Notes: a model not told the origin generated them from the sequence alone. DNA of 43,629 nt from Oscillospiraceae bacterium (GCA_022766785.1 JALEOL010000073.1:1-43629), one strand, 5' to 3'; numbered from the stretch's first letter, positions 22,632 through 30,190 are shown. A program made the numbers and translations.

Positions 22632-23599
22632 GACCGCACCACCTTTTCCGCGCCCTTCAGGTCAAGGTGCATCATCTTAGCCATATTCACTATGCCCTTG
22701 AAGTCATAGCTGCCAGCGTCGTAGGCGTTCCCGAAGAGCCTTACAGCGCCTCTTATACCCTCGGCGGTCTGAGCTACCTTGTAGAGGAGCGTCAGCTCGT
22801 CATCTCTGCCCTCAAGGATAGGGAACAGCATTCTGATGTCCTCCGGCTGTACGTCCGTAGTCGAGATCTGCTGCCGCTGCCATGCCCGGTTCGCGACCTG
22901 GCGGTACTGCTCCCGGGTGCGCCCCTCAATCTTCTCCCAGATACCCTGGTTGCCTACCAGCGCCACGCCGAGGGTCTGTCCACGCTCGGAGAAGAAGTCT
23001 GCAAAGGATCTCAGCGTTTCAATGCTGCCGTAGGTGAGCAGCTGCGCTTCGTCAACCGCCACCACCATGCCGTCATGCAGCTTCGCCGCAATGCTCATCC
23101 AGAGGTCGTCTCGGGACTGTGATACTGGAACACCCAGCTCCAGGGCGAGCATTTTAAGCACCGCCTTCGTACTCTTGGTGCAGGGATTAATGGTTATCAT
23201 CACGCTGCTCAGCGGATTGTCGGCGATGTACTTGCGCAGCGCCTTTGTCTTGCCGATACCAGCGTCCCCGGTAACGAATGCGAATCCGCCCTTCAGCTGC
23301 ACGTTCCGCAGCGTCTTGTATACCAGCGTGGATATCGAGGTAGGCGCGTATTCAACCTCGCTGTAAGCCTCGGCAGCGGCGTTTTTGTTCGAAAAGTAAG
23401 TAAATATCTTGTCGAACTGTTTGTCCCAGTCTCCGAGGTAGTATCCGCCGCGGATCTGCGAGATGATCGAGCTGTTCACGCCGATGCGCTCGCACATCCT
23501 CTTTTCAGAGATACCCAGCTCCGCAGCCGCAGCCGATATATTCTCCAGAGCTTCCTGCTGCTCCCTGGTAAGCTCCCTCTTGGTTTTCTGTTCAGCCAT
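22628..23599 (-). CDS. MuB-like transposition ATPase
   Basis: 323 residues. The N-terminus (about 20-60) has a Cro-like helix-turn-helix with ERIGVNSSIISQIRGG. The AAA+ core has Walker A GDAGIGKT (111-118) and Walker B MVVAVDEAQLL (178-188). A C-terminal helical domain has IRGAVRLFGNAYDAG. MuB binds DNA without sequence preference, chooses target sites and activates MuA. It starts one base after the MuA stop, with AAAGGACG upstream. Confidence 0.92.
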   Translation of the reverse strand: MAEQKTKRELTREQQEALENISAAAAELGISEKRMCERIGVNSSIISQIRGGYYLGDWDKQFDKIFTYFSNKNAAAEAYSEVEYAPTSISTLVYKTLRNVQLKGGFAFVTGDAGIGKTKALRKYIADNPLSSVMITINPCTKSTKAVLKMLALELGVPVSQSRDDLWMSIAAKLHDGMVVAVDEAQLLTYGSIETLRSFADFFSERGQTLGVALVGNQGIWEKIEGRTREQYRQVANRAWQRQQISTTDVQPEDIRMLFPILEGRDDELTLLYKVAQTAEGIRGAVRLFGNAYDAGSYDFKGIVNMAKMMHLDLKGAEKVVRS

Positions 23600-23600
23600 T

Positions 23601-25610
23601 TTAATCGTCCTTTCTGCGGCTTGCTGCCGCTGCGTTGAGCTTGTCGAGAATGTCTATGTTTACCGATATCTCCTGAATATCTCCGAGGTGAGGATCTGTC
23701 TCCAGCTTCTCCTCCGAGAACACCGGAACGAACTTGGCAGGCTTCTTGAATTGAAGCTGCTTCTCGCCCTCGACCGAGTTTTTCACCATGGCGGCGAAGA
23801 TATCTATGCGCTTGTCCGCGTCCACTCCGTCCAGGATACCCTTGCCGTACTCCCGAACCAGCCGCTTGCTCTCGGCAATCTGCTTCTCGGCGGTGGCGAT
23901 ATCCTCCCGGTGGTTGGTGAGATAATCCACGAACAGATCGTCGTCCAGCTCCCACGTCCACAGGTACTTATCCGTAGCCATATCGTATATACGCACCTTG
24001 CGGATATCCGCCGGATCGTACCGGAGATACACCTTTTCGCCAATATGCAGCACCGTATCAGCGCCGCGATACCACAACTTTTCACCTGCGAAGCTGATGT
24101 ACACACCGTTTCGGCTGACCGCCTGCGGCTTGCTGACGCGTTTCAGCAGCATTGACAGGTTTTCTTCGTCCGCCGTTCGGAATGCCGTATCCTGGATACT
24201 CTCGTTCCAGACCTCGAACCGCTTCATACCTTTATAGCGCCGTTCCTTGCCGCCGTATGGTGCGACGTTGTAGCAGCCGTCTATGTAAGCGTCCAGCGCC
24301 AGCCTTATCTGTTCTTCCTCCGGGATAATGCCATGCTTCAGCTTATATTTCAGGCTCTCCGGACGTTCCAGTATCGTGCCGCCGCAGAATGTCGGAATAC
24401 ATCGCGAAAACTGGTTCTTAAACGTGCAGAACGTCCGCTCAATGGGCTTTGCCTTAGCATTCCGGACGATAGCGTTGTGCATTTCGATACCGAGGAATTG
24501 CAGAATATTCGGCGGCAGCGGATCTTTGTTCCAGTCCTTACGGCGGCGGTGTCCTCGTCCGCCGATATCCGATACAAGAAACTCTGAACCGTTGTCGAAG
24601 TAAACCGCTTTCGGAACGCCGCACCTCAATATTCCATGCCGCAGCGCCAGCAGCGTGCTGTCGCCGGACGGTGCAAAGGTGAGGTTCCAGCCAACCATAA
24701 CGCCGGACTTCGCGTCAGTGAATGCTGTGAGGTACAGGCGGCGCGTCTTGCCGTCCTTGCCGATCGTGAAGAAGTCGAAGGTGTGGTTGTCGGCGATCCA
24801 TACGTCATTGGCGTGGAGATCGTCATACAGGCGATCAATCCACGGTAGACATTTATCTGCGAACGCCTTGTCACCGTGCCTAAAATACATCCTCACAGCA
24901 TACGGGATATCCTCCGCCCTCCGCCTGAATGTCCGCTCCGAGGGCATATCCGCAAAGCTCTCCGGGTAATGCTCCCTCACCCAGTCCTGCGTGAATTTGT
25001 AGCAGCACGTCACGGTCAGGCACTGCTGGTCGAGGTAGAACCGGCAGAATGCGTTCAACATGAATTCCGGAACAACCGTTGTCCCCTTGTTCTTTCCGCC
25101 TCGCTTGTCGATAAGTCCGGAAATGTCCGAATTGCGGTATGCTTTCAGCCGCCTGTAGAGGATATCCGTGCTGATATCCATATTCGGGTACTTCAGCCGT
25201 GCCGCCTGAACGAACATCTCGTCAACCTCGCCCTTGCTGTACTGCGGATATCTGTCGCGGATCTCCAACCAGTCATGAATGATAGATGTCCATACATACA
25301 GCTCAGTCCGCTGCTTCTCTGTGAGATCGTCCAGCGTCAACCGGGGCTTTTCTGCCGGGCTTAACTGCTGTTTATCTGCCTTATTAACGGGCTTTAAAGG
25401 CTCTAGTCCCAGCGAGCGGCGCTGCCTGTTTTCGTAGGCTATCTGCTCACTTTCGGTAAGCGCGGACAGCGGCACACGGTACTCGGTGCGGTTGTTGGCT
25501 GCTTTATCGGCGGTGATGTAGTCCATTTTCCCACTCTTAACAAGCTGCTGAACATGTCTAAGGCTACAGCCTTTGACCTCAGCGACCTCAGCCGTTGATA
25601 AATACGTCAA
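23601..25610 (-). CDS. MuA-like DDE transposase
   Basis: 669 residues, normal for MuA. An N-terminal helix-turn-helix/excisionase-like domain (1-50, TAEVAEVKGCSLRHVQQLV) precedes end-binding helices and the rve core. Likely catalytic acids are D274 (VWIADNHTFDFF), D339 (AVYFDNGSEF) and E391 (KAKPIERTF). The C-terminal Mu-transpos_C beta domain and MuB-contact tail follow. It cuts the phage ends and joins them to target DNA for integration and replicative transposition. Start TTG at 25610 with AAAGGAGAG upstream. A small antisense RNA gene lies in its leader. Confidence 0.95.
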   Translation of the reverse strand: MTYLSTAEVAEVKGCSLRHVQQLVKSGKMDYITADKAANNRTEYRVPLSALTESEQIAYENRQRRSLGLEPLKPVNKADKQQLSPAEKPRLTLDDLTEKQRTELYVWTSIIHDWLEIRDRYPQYSKGEVDEMFVQAARLKYPNMDISTDILYRRLKAYRNSDISGLIDKRGGKNKGTTVVPEFMLNAFCRFYLDQQCLTVTCCYKFTQDWVREHYPESFADMPSERTFRRRAEDIPYAVRMYFRHGDKAFADKCLPWIDRLYDDLHANDVWIADNHTFDFFTIGKDGKTRRLYLTAFTDAKSGVMVGWNLTFAPSGDSTLLALRHGILRCGVPKAVYFDNGSEFLVSDIGGRGHRRRKDWNKDPLPPNILQFLGIEMHNAIVRNAKAKPIERTFCTFKNQFSRCIPTFCGGTILERPESLKYKLKHGIIPEEEQIRLALDAYIDGCYNVAPYGGKERRYKGMKRFEVWNESIQDTAFRTADEENLSMLLKRVSKPQAVSRNGVYISFAGEKLWYRGADTVLHIGEKVYLRYDPADIRKVRIYDMATDKYLWTWELDDDLFVDYLTNHREDIATAEKQIAESKRLVREYGKGILDGVDADKRIDIFAAMVKNSVEGEKQLQFKKPAKFVPVFSEEKLETDPHLGDIQEISVNIDILDKLNAAAASRRKDD

Positions 25611-25640
25611 AAGTATCTCTCCTTTCTGTAAGATATTACC

Positions 25641-25669
25641 TTGACAAAAGCACTAAGCTCTGATATACT
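25641..25669 (+). promoter_or_regulatory. Consensus promoter of a small antisense RNA
   Basis: Plus strand TTGACA (25641-25646), 17-base spacer, TATACT (25664-25669). It points away from the transposase gene, against operon direction, and leads into a structured stretch ending in a terminator 75 bases on. Confidence 0.85.
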
Positions 25670-25675
25670 GAAGAC

Positions 25676-25744
25676 GGAGCCTTGGGTCTTAGCAGAATCA
25701 ACACGCCGGTCAATGTGTAGTCGCTGCTGCCGAGGCTCTTTTTT
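25676..25744 (+). ncRNA. Small structured RNA antisense to the transposase leader
   Basis: From the predicted start near 25676 the transcript would be about 69 nt. GAGCCTTGG (25677-25685) pairs with CCGAGGCTC (25730-25738), AGCAG (25691-25695) with CTGCT (25724-25728), and ACAC (25701-25704) with GTGT (25715-25718), giving one long interrupted hairpin, and six T residues follow. It lies wholly in the 195-base gap between the sigma-like gene and muA. As an antisense RNA it could restrain transposase expression in the lysogen, like RNA-OUT of IS10 (analogy). A trans-acting role is also possible. No known RNA family recognised. Confidence 0.75.
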
Positions 25745-25805
25745 CATGCTCCGACCTGCCATCATCAGCGCAGGGCGGTCATTCCCTGCGGACAAGCAAG
25801 CACAT

Positions 25806-26231
25806 TCAGCGCTTGCTTGTTTCGGCTAAAGTAATATCGTCATAACGCCAAGTAAAATCTGAGTGGATATCAGCAATGGTATCTGATAGTACAGGACAGT
25901 CCCCTGATGTTCCAGACCAGAAACTAGGATCAGGTTCATCCAGAGAAACAAATACAGCTTTTCCTTTGCGCCTTTTTTGTTTTGTGCGTTCAACTCCTAC
26001 AGCTGAACGCATGGCATTATATGCTATCGTACAGAAACTGTACTTGTGAAGTTCTGGAATAGCGAACCAGCGCTTTACTGAAAGCAGGTATCTGAATATA
26101 ACTACGTCATACCAGTCATCGAATGGAAGTCGGTCCTTCACTAGATATGAGATCACGATTCCATGATGTTCTGATGCAAAAATCTGTTCCTCGGATGTAA
26201 GAGGAGAGTAATGAAATCTTTCCCGGCTCAT
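25806..26231 (-). CDS. Sigma-factor-like protein (region 2 type)
   Basis: 141 residues. EEQIFASEHHGIVISYLVKD and DDWYDVVIFRYLLSVKRWFA followed by YSFCTIAYNAMRSAVG resemble region 2 of sigma-70 family factors (core binding and -10 recognition), then a basic stretch KQKRRKGKAVFVSLDEPDP. No region 4 is present, so it is either a truncated sigma factor or a core-RNA-polymerase-binding regulator. ATG overlaps the previous stop by four bases. A role in redirecting host polymerase early in infection is inferred. Confidence 0.65.
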   Translation of the reverse strand: MSRERFHYSPLTSEEQIFASEHHGIVISYLVKDRLPFDDWYDVVIFRYLLSVKRWFAIPELHKYSFCTIAYNAMRSAVGVERTKQKRRKGKAVFVSLDEPDPSFWSGTSGDCPVLSDTIADIHSDFTWRYDDITLAETSKR

Positions 26232-26788
26232 GTTTCGTCTACCAGGGAAACATCGAGGTTTAAAGTGCTATCAATGATTACATCACATGGAACACCGTAC
26301 TTCTTTATTTCATCTTTGATTTTAGCAACGACTGCAGATATTGACTTCTGGATTTTAACTGACTCGTTAAAATTGAAACTAGATAGATAGTCGATTTCAG
26401 GCTCCGCACCTTTCTCCTGCGGAGCTTCCTTTTTGCCCTGGAGCCTGCCGTGCTCCAGAACCATATCCTCCACCAGAGCCTTAGCCATGTCAACAGCGTT
26501 TTTTGCCTCGTCGAGGAAATCGTTGAAATCCTGTATCCGCTTCTCAGCTTCGTCCTCGATCATGTTGACCGGAGCATTGTCCTCGAACCACGGGAACGCC
26601 TTGCAGCAGAAGTCCCACTCAGCGTCCTCTTTGGTTTGAAGGTAGCTTCCGTTGCGAACGCCGCAGCCGTCCTCGTCAATGAACCATACCACATAGGGGT
26701 CAGGGGCAGTCTTGGAATGAGCCAGAGCCATTCCGTTGGCTGTAGCCAGTATTTTATAGCTTCCGATTATATCGCCGTTTCTGATCAT
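26228..26788 (-). CDS. Early phage protein of unknown function
   Basis: 186 residues from ATG 26788 with AGGAGAATATC upstream. N-terminal 70 residues are beta-rich (GDIIGSYKILATANGMALAH, YVVWFIDEDGCGV); residues 75-110 are an acidic helix, 115-135 a charged linker, and the end is mixed. The opening resembles proteins at the start of many Firmicute prophage early operons. No biochemical role is known. Confidence 0.65.
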   Translation of the reverse strand: MIRNGDIIGSYKILATANGMALAHSKTAPDPYVVWFIDEDGCGVRNGSYLQTKEDAEWDFCCKAFPWFEDNAPVNMIEDEAEKRIQDFNDFLDEAKNAVDMAKALVEDMVLEHGRLQGKKEAPQEKGAEPEIDYLSSFNFNESVKIQKSISAVVAKIKDEIKKYGVPCDVIIDSTLNLDVSLVDET

Positions 26789-26801
26789 TGTGATATTCTC
26801 C

Positions 26802-26972
26802 TTAATCAACAAAGGTATTGCGAGCAAAATCGAACACGCCGAAGTACTCGCCGTTCAGGTAAACGTTCGCCCTACTTTGTGCCGGGCAGATGAGCTGAAG
26901 TTCCCGAATCTTCCGGTATCCCAGCTTCTCCAGTGCCGCTTCTACAGCGGCGGTCTTTTCTCTCATGCTCAT
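26802..26972 (-). CDS. Small early protein (56 aa)
   Basis: ATG 26972 overlaps the stop of the Ner-like gene by four bases and has AGGGAGGG upstream. MSMREKTAAVEAALEKLGY is followed by a beta part with VYLNGEYFGVFDFARNTFVD, a C-terminal pattern frequent in small uncharacterised phage and plasmid proteins. It likely forms a helix plus three strands. Function unknown. Confidence 0.75.
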   Translation of the reverse strand: MSMREKTAAVEAALEKLGYRKIRELQLICPAQSRANVYLNGEYFGVFDFARNTFVD

Positions 26973-27172
26973 GATATTTCCCTCCCTAAAAGCATATCCG
27001 TAGAGCAGCGAAGCGTGTCGGCAATCGCGACCAGCTTCTCCACTGACGGTACTTTAATTCCGCGCTCATAAGCGCTGACATTCTGCTTCTGCAAGCCGAT
27101 CTTATCGGCAAGCTCTGACTGCGACAGACCACGGCGTTCGCGCATGATCCTGATATTTTCTGAAAGTGGCAT
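26969..27172 (-). CDS. Ner/Cro-like early regulator (XRE family)
   Basis: 67 residues from ATG 27172 (AAAGGAG upstream; a longer frame to 27253 would begin inside the operator region). SENIRIMRERRGLSQSELADK and QKQNVSAYERG form a classical XRE helix-turn-helix, with PSVEKLVAIADTLRCSTDMLL completing the five-helix fold. As first gene of the early operon it corresponds to Ner of Mu, which damps both early and repressor transcription. Probably binds some of the TGGATT boxes nearby. Confidence 0.88.
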   Translation of the reverse strand: MPLSENIRIMRERRGLSQSELADKIGLQKQNVSAYERGIKVPSVEKLVAIADTLRCSTDMLLGREIS

Positions 27173-27190
27173 TTTTTGAACTCCTTTCTG

Positions 27191-27219
27191 TTGATTTTTC
27201 CGTGGATTTATGATAGAAT
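27191..27219 (+). promoter_or_regulatory. Repressor promoter
   Basis: Plus strand TTGATT (27191-27196), 17-base spacer, TAGAAT (27214-27219); a TGGATT box (27203-27208) lies inside the spacer. Its transcript would run rightwards across the early promoter to the repressor ATG at 27349. Confidence 0.75.
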
Positions 27220-27319
27220 GTAGATGGATTAATATGCCCTGTGGGTAATCCACGGGTTACAAGTTTATTATAATCCATATATGTGGATTTGTCAAGAGAA
27301 AAATTCGCTTTTATGGATT
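27203..27319. promoter_or_regulatory. Operator cluster of six TGGATT boxes
   Basis: TGGATT at 27203, 27225, 27284 and 27314, and its complement AATCCA at 27247 and 27272 (first bases given). The first three are exactly 22 bases apart (two helical turns), and the 27272/27284 pair forms an inverted repeat AATCCA-N6-TGGATT in the early promoter spacer. Likely binding sites of the repressor and/or Ner-like protein. Confidence 0.75.
27267..27295 (-). promoter_or_regulatory. Early promoter Pe (perfect consensus)
   Basis: Minus strand TTGACA (27290-27295), 17-base spacer, TATAAT (27267-27272): a perfect sigma-A promoter for the early operon. The spacer contains the operator inverted repeat, so repressor binding would block it directly. 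It faces the repressor promoter, and the two transcripts overlap by about 35 bases, as in Mu. Confidence 0.9.
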
Positions 27320-27348
27320 TTTTTCTGAATTTTTATAGGAGGAACTGT

Positions 27349-28113
27349 ATGACTATATCTCAGAGAATTTTTATGGTGTTGAAGCAAAAACGGCTTAAAC
27401 AAAAGGATTTAGCCGCTTTCACAGGCATTTCTACATCTGCTATATCTGCTTGGAACAAGAATAACGTCAACCCAGCAGCAGAGAGTTTATCCACTATTGC
27501 GGATTTTTTGGGAGTATCTCTGAACTTCTTAATCACAGGTCAAGAAGCGCAGTTAACTGTTCCTGAAGATATTAACAAGCTGATAGTTAATTATAGTGCA
27601 GTTGATGAGATTTCAAAAAAATTGATTCAGGAACGCGCAGAAACACTCGCCGAACTCGCCGCCGAACGAGCTGCGGAACAGAAAAAAGAGCAGAGGACGG
27701 AGCCGATCCACGCCACCAATAAATGCTTGACCTTGAACGATACATGTAAAATAAGATACTATGATCGCGCAGCAAGTGCCGGAACCGGGCTGTTTCTTGA
27801 TGAAGCCATTGCGGAAACGCTCACTGTTCAGAACACTCCTGAAGCGCAACAAGCAGATTATGCAATCCCTGTTTCTGGCGACAGCATGGAAGAGGAATAC
27901 CATGATGGAGATATCGTTCTGGTAAAGTCTTGCCCCTGTGTTTGCAAGGGAGAAGTAGGCATTTTCTTACTTGATGGAAGTGTCTACATAAAAGAATACG
28001 GCGGAAAATTCCTGATATCTTACAATGAAGATTATCCTCCGATAGATCTCAGCAAGTATGAAACAGCAGCCTGTCTCGGAAAGGTAATAGGAATTGCAGA
28101 TGTGAATTATTAA
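27349..28113 (+). CDS. LexA/CI-type phage repressor (XRE + S24 peptidase)
   Basis: 254 residues from ATG 27349, with AGGAGG upstream. Residues 5-62 form an XRE helix-turn-helix (KQKDLAAFTGISTSAISAW). A Glu/Ala-rich linker follows, then an S24 peptidase domain: Ala144-Gly145 as probable self-cleavage site, Ser179 (SGDSMEEEYHDGD) and Lys215 (GSVYIKEYG) as catalytic pair. It should hold the prophage silent and self-cleave with RecA during DNA damage, unlike the Clp-controlled Mu repressor. A terminator follows at 28148. Confidence 0.92.
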   Translation: MTISQRIFMVLKQKRLKQKDLAAFTGISTSAISAWNKNNVNPAAESLSTIADFLGVSLNFLITGQEAQLTVPEDINKLIVNYSAVDEISKKLIQERAETLAELAAERAAEQKKEQRTEPIHATNKCLTLNDTCKIRYYDRAASAGTGLFLDEAIAETLTVQNTPEAQQADYAIPVSGDSMEEEYHDGDIVLVKSCPCVCKGEVGIFLLDGSVYIKEYGGKFLISYNEDYPPIDLSKYETAACLGKVIGIADVNY

Positions 28114-28133
28114 ATACATTTTTAATAGTATAA
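28112..28133. repeat. Copy of the middle-promoter core next to the repressor gene
   Basis: The string AAATACATTTTTAATAGTAT here matches, with one extra T, the sequence covering the spacer and -10 of the middle promoter (17280-17300, minus strand). Twenty-one of 22 positions agree. It overlaps the repressor stop codon and reads rightwards, without a good -35. Confidence 0.8.
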
Positions 28134-28147
28134 AAATGTGCACAAAA

Positions 28148-28180
28148 AAAGGCGCGAAACGAATGTTTTTGCGCCTTTAT
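28148..28180 (+). terminator. Repressor terminator
   Basis: AAAGGCGC (28148-28155) pairs with GCGCCTTT (28171-28178), followed by ATTTCTT; an A-rich run precedes it, so it may work in both directions. Confidence 0.8.
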
Positions 28181-28184
28181 TTCT

Positions 28185-28236
28185 TGTCAACGAAGTAGTT
28201 CGTTGACACCACTTTTTTTGTTCGTTGAGTTCGTTG
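28185..28236. repeat. TTCGTTG box cluster near the phage end
   Basis: TGTCAACGAA and TTCGTTGACA form a perfect 10-bp inverted repeat with a 4-base centre (28185-28208); two further direct TTCGTTG copies begin at 28221 and 28230, 22 and 31 bases after the 28199 copy. Terminal TGTCA and clustered boxes are typical of transposase-binding ends, so these may be MuA sites or an internal enhancer. Confidence 0.65.
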
Positions 28237-28562
28237 CTAAAATATACATAATCTGGCATAAAATGAAATCAAATGTTTCACCCGTTTTTTAAATTATTTC
28301 TATTTAAATCGCATAGCAAAGCCATTTAAACACCCGTTTAAAATTCCTTAAACGCTTTTTAAACTCCGCGCCGCTCTCGCCACAATTTCCAGATTTCAGC
28401 AAAAAAAGTGCCCGAAGCGTTTGACACACGCCCCGGACGCACCTTTTATATCCTTCCACCTGCTTGCGCTTACAATCGGCTGTATTAAGCCATTTATCGC
28501 GGTAACTAACGGTTTTTTTCGCTTTCTTCCACCTTATTTCACGTCCCCCTATTTCCTTGTCA
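28237..28562. other. Non-coding phage end region
   Basis: No gene is seen. The stretch holds six TTTAAA-type motifs between about 28285 and 28362, the terminator at 28401-28442, and two direct copies of CTTCCACCT 73 bases apart (28453-28461, 28526-28534), which could be outer transposase-binding sites. The last phage base is placed at 28562 (TTGTCA then host ATTAAC), by the TG...CA rule and by the host reading frame; the exact point is uncertain. Confidence 0.5.
28401..28442 (-). terminator. Leftward terminator guarding the phage end
   Basis: Stem built from GTGC/GCAC, CCG/CGG and GCGT/ACGC (28408-28442), with seven T residues on the minus strand at 28401-28407. It would stop host transcription entering the prophage from the right; the plus side also has CTTTT. 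Confidence 0.65.
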
Positions 28563-29354
28563 ATTAACAGTTATGGAAAAATGACCTATGTTGACGAGGG
28601 TGACGGAGAGGTAATTCTGTCCGTTCACGGTATTTTCGGCGGTTATGACCAGGCTTTTGATACCTGTAAGGACTTTGTTTCTGATTTCAGAATACTTGCT
28701 CCGTCAAGGTTCGGTTATCCCGGAAGTGCCGTTTCGGGAAAAGGAACTCCTGCAGAACAGGCTTCTGCATACACTGAGTTACTTGACAGGCTGGGCATTG
28801 ACAAGGTTTATCTGCTCGCGACCTCGGCAGGCGGCAGTATCGCCATTCGGTTTGCTCTCGATTATCCCGAAAGAACAAAAGGCTTGATTTTGTACTGCTC
28901 CGCAATGCCGTATGCCGAAAAGCCCGAAAAATATGCCGAATACGCAGGTCCGCCTGCTTTTCTTTGCAATGATTATGCTATGTTTTTGCTGAGCCCGTTA
29001 TTTGAGCCTGTCATGGGAATGGAACCGTCAACGATTTACAGTATGCTCCCCGTCAGCGAGCGAAAGGACGGCGTTGTTCTGGACGCCGGCGTGACAAATC
29101 CCGATATGGCGAGAAATTTTGACGATTACAGAATTGAGGAAATTCAGGCGCCCACGCTTATTTTACATTCAAAGGACGATAAACTGGCAAGCTATGAAGA
29201 TGTGGAAAATGCGCTTGAACGTTTTCAGAATTGTACTTTTGTTTCCTTTGAAACAGGCGGACATCTTATGACGGGGCATTCCGAGGAAGTAAAAAAAGCA
29301 GTGTCCGATTTCATCGGAAAACAAAAGCGGTCAATTCCGGAAAGTCTGTCTTGA
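28563..29354 (+). pseudogene. Alpha/beta hydrolase, 5' end cut off by prophage
   Basis: The frame (INSYGKMTYVDEGDGEVIL, then SVHGIFGGYDQAF) enters directly from the phage end. The oxyanion-side HGIFGG, nucleophile elbow LATSAGGS, a late Asp in HSKDDKLASYEDV and the catalytic His in TGGHLMTGH are present, so the catalytic core is whole, but the usual N-terminal leader or membrane segment and ribosome binding site are missing. Met at 28587 could restart translation but has no good site. The missing 5' part should lie beyond the other prophage end. Substrate unknown. Confidence 0.8.
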
Positions 29355-29379
29355 CAAAAGTACAGAAGTGTGTTATAAT
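29351..29379 (+). promoter_or_regulatory. Consensus promoter for the following membrane protein
   Basis: TTGACA (29351-29356), 17-base spacer, TATAAT (29374-29379), overlapping the hydrolase stop codon. The gene at 29442 therefore does not depend on the interrupted hydrolase. Confidence 0.88.
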
Positions 29380-29441
29380 TGCAAACAGAAAACGAACGTT
29401 AGCTTTATTGGCGCATGAGAAAATACCGGTGGGTAATGAAT

Positions 29442-30032
29442 ATGAAAAAAACAATAATCTTTGAATTTATAGTTGGATCATTATTGCTGGCTTCAGCTTT
29501 ATATACATATATCCCTCAGGCGCAATATATGTATGAATTGACTTTTATATCAAATATCGCGGGGGCTTCAGTGTTTATAGCTGACGCAGTTGTTGTAACA
29601 GTAATGCATAAGGAATTGCCCGGAGTTCTGTTTTTGACAGAGGCAGTAACGATCGGTATTGTCTTTATTGTTTCTGTGGGCGGAACTCTGTCGGGGTTTG
29701 CACATTTCAATTTCAGCGGCGGAATGTTTTTCCTGCACGTTATAAATCCGCTGTTGGTAATAGGGGCTTATCTGTTTTTTAAGGGCGAAAAAGACGTAAG
29801 GCTGAGTAGCGTGTTATTAGCGCCTGCCTTTGTAATGATGTATCTTGTGTTCGATTATATCCGCTTCCTGTTTACGGGAAGCTTTGTGTACGGATTGTTC
29901 CCGGATGAAGAAATGAGCCTTATTATCGCATTGCTTATTGGGCTGGCGGCATACCTGGTTTTGACCGTTTTGGGATTTGCGTTTATTATGGGAGGCAGGG
30001 CGATACAAAGAAAGAAGTCTTACCAAAGCTGA
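29442..30032 (+). CDS. Six-span integral membrane protein (Pr6Pr/FAR-17a-like)
   Basis: About 196 residues from ATG 29442 (GGTGGG eight bases upstream; in-frame starts at 29415 and 29436 are possible). Six hydrophobic spans are visible, with FFLHVINPLLVIGAYLFF near residue 100, the pattern of Pr6Pr/FAR-17a-type membrane proteins, and a GSFVYGLFP loop. The activity of bacterial members is unknown. The C-terminus is basic (RAIQRKKSYQ). Confidence 0.65.
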   Translation: MKKTIIFEFIVGSLLLASALYTYIPQAQYMYELTFISNIAGASVFIADAVVVTVMHKELPGVLFLTEAVTIGIVFIVSVGGTLSGFAHFNFSGGMFFLHVINPLLVIGAYLFFKGEKDVRLSSVLLAPAFVMMYLVFDYIRFLFTGSFVYGLFPDEEMSLIIALLIGLAAYLVLTVLGFAFIMGGRAIQRKKSYQS

Positions 30033-30190
30033 ACATTTGATGAGCAGGATAATAGTGAATAAACAAAATGCAATTTCTTATGTTCATAAAAGAATGGCGA
30101 AATAAACGCTGGCGGAACCATTGCACTTGAAATTTGGTGCGATCGTTTTATCCATGTATCAAAATCAGCCCCGTGAGTTTTCGCGTTTAG

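Larger units (their letters stand above)
1..28562. mobile_element. Mu-like transposable prophage (partial, inverted)
   Basis: Seen: divergent repressor and Ner-like genes, MuA-type DDE transposase, MuB-type ATPase, GemA, Mor-family activator, Mu gp25/26/27-like genes, then a siphovirus head and tail operon, all leftward except the repressor. The gene order from the repressor matches phage Mu read from its left end. The right limit is inferred: the hydrolase frame after about 28562 is host-like but has no start or ribosome binding site, and the preceding bases end in CA, as Mu-family ends do. The other end lies left of the window. Exact ends are not proven. Confidence 0.9.

Noticed and set aside
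25607-25795. 62-codon minus-strand frame before muA
   Set aside because: It starts without a ribosome binding site and its sequence is that of the small RNA gene and terminator.
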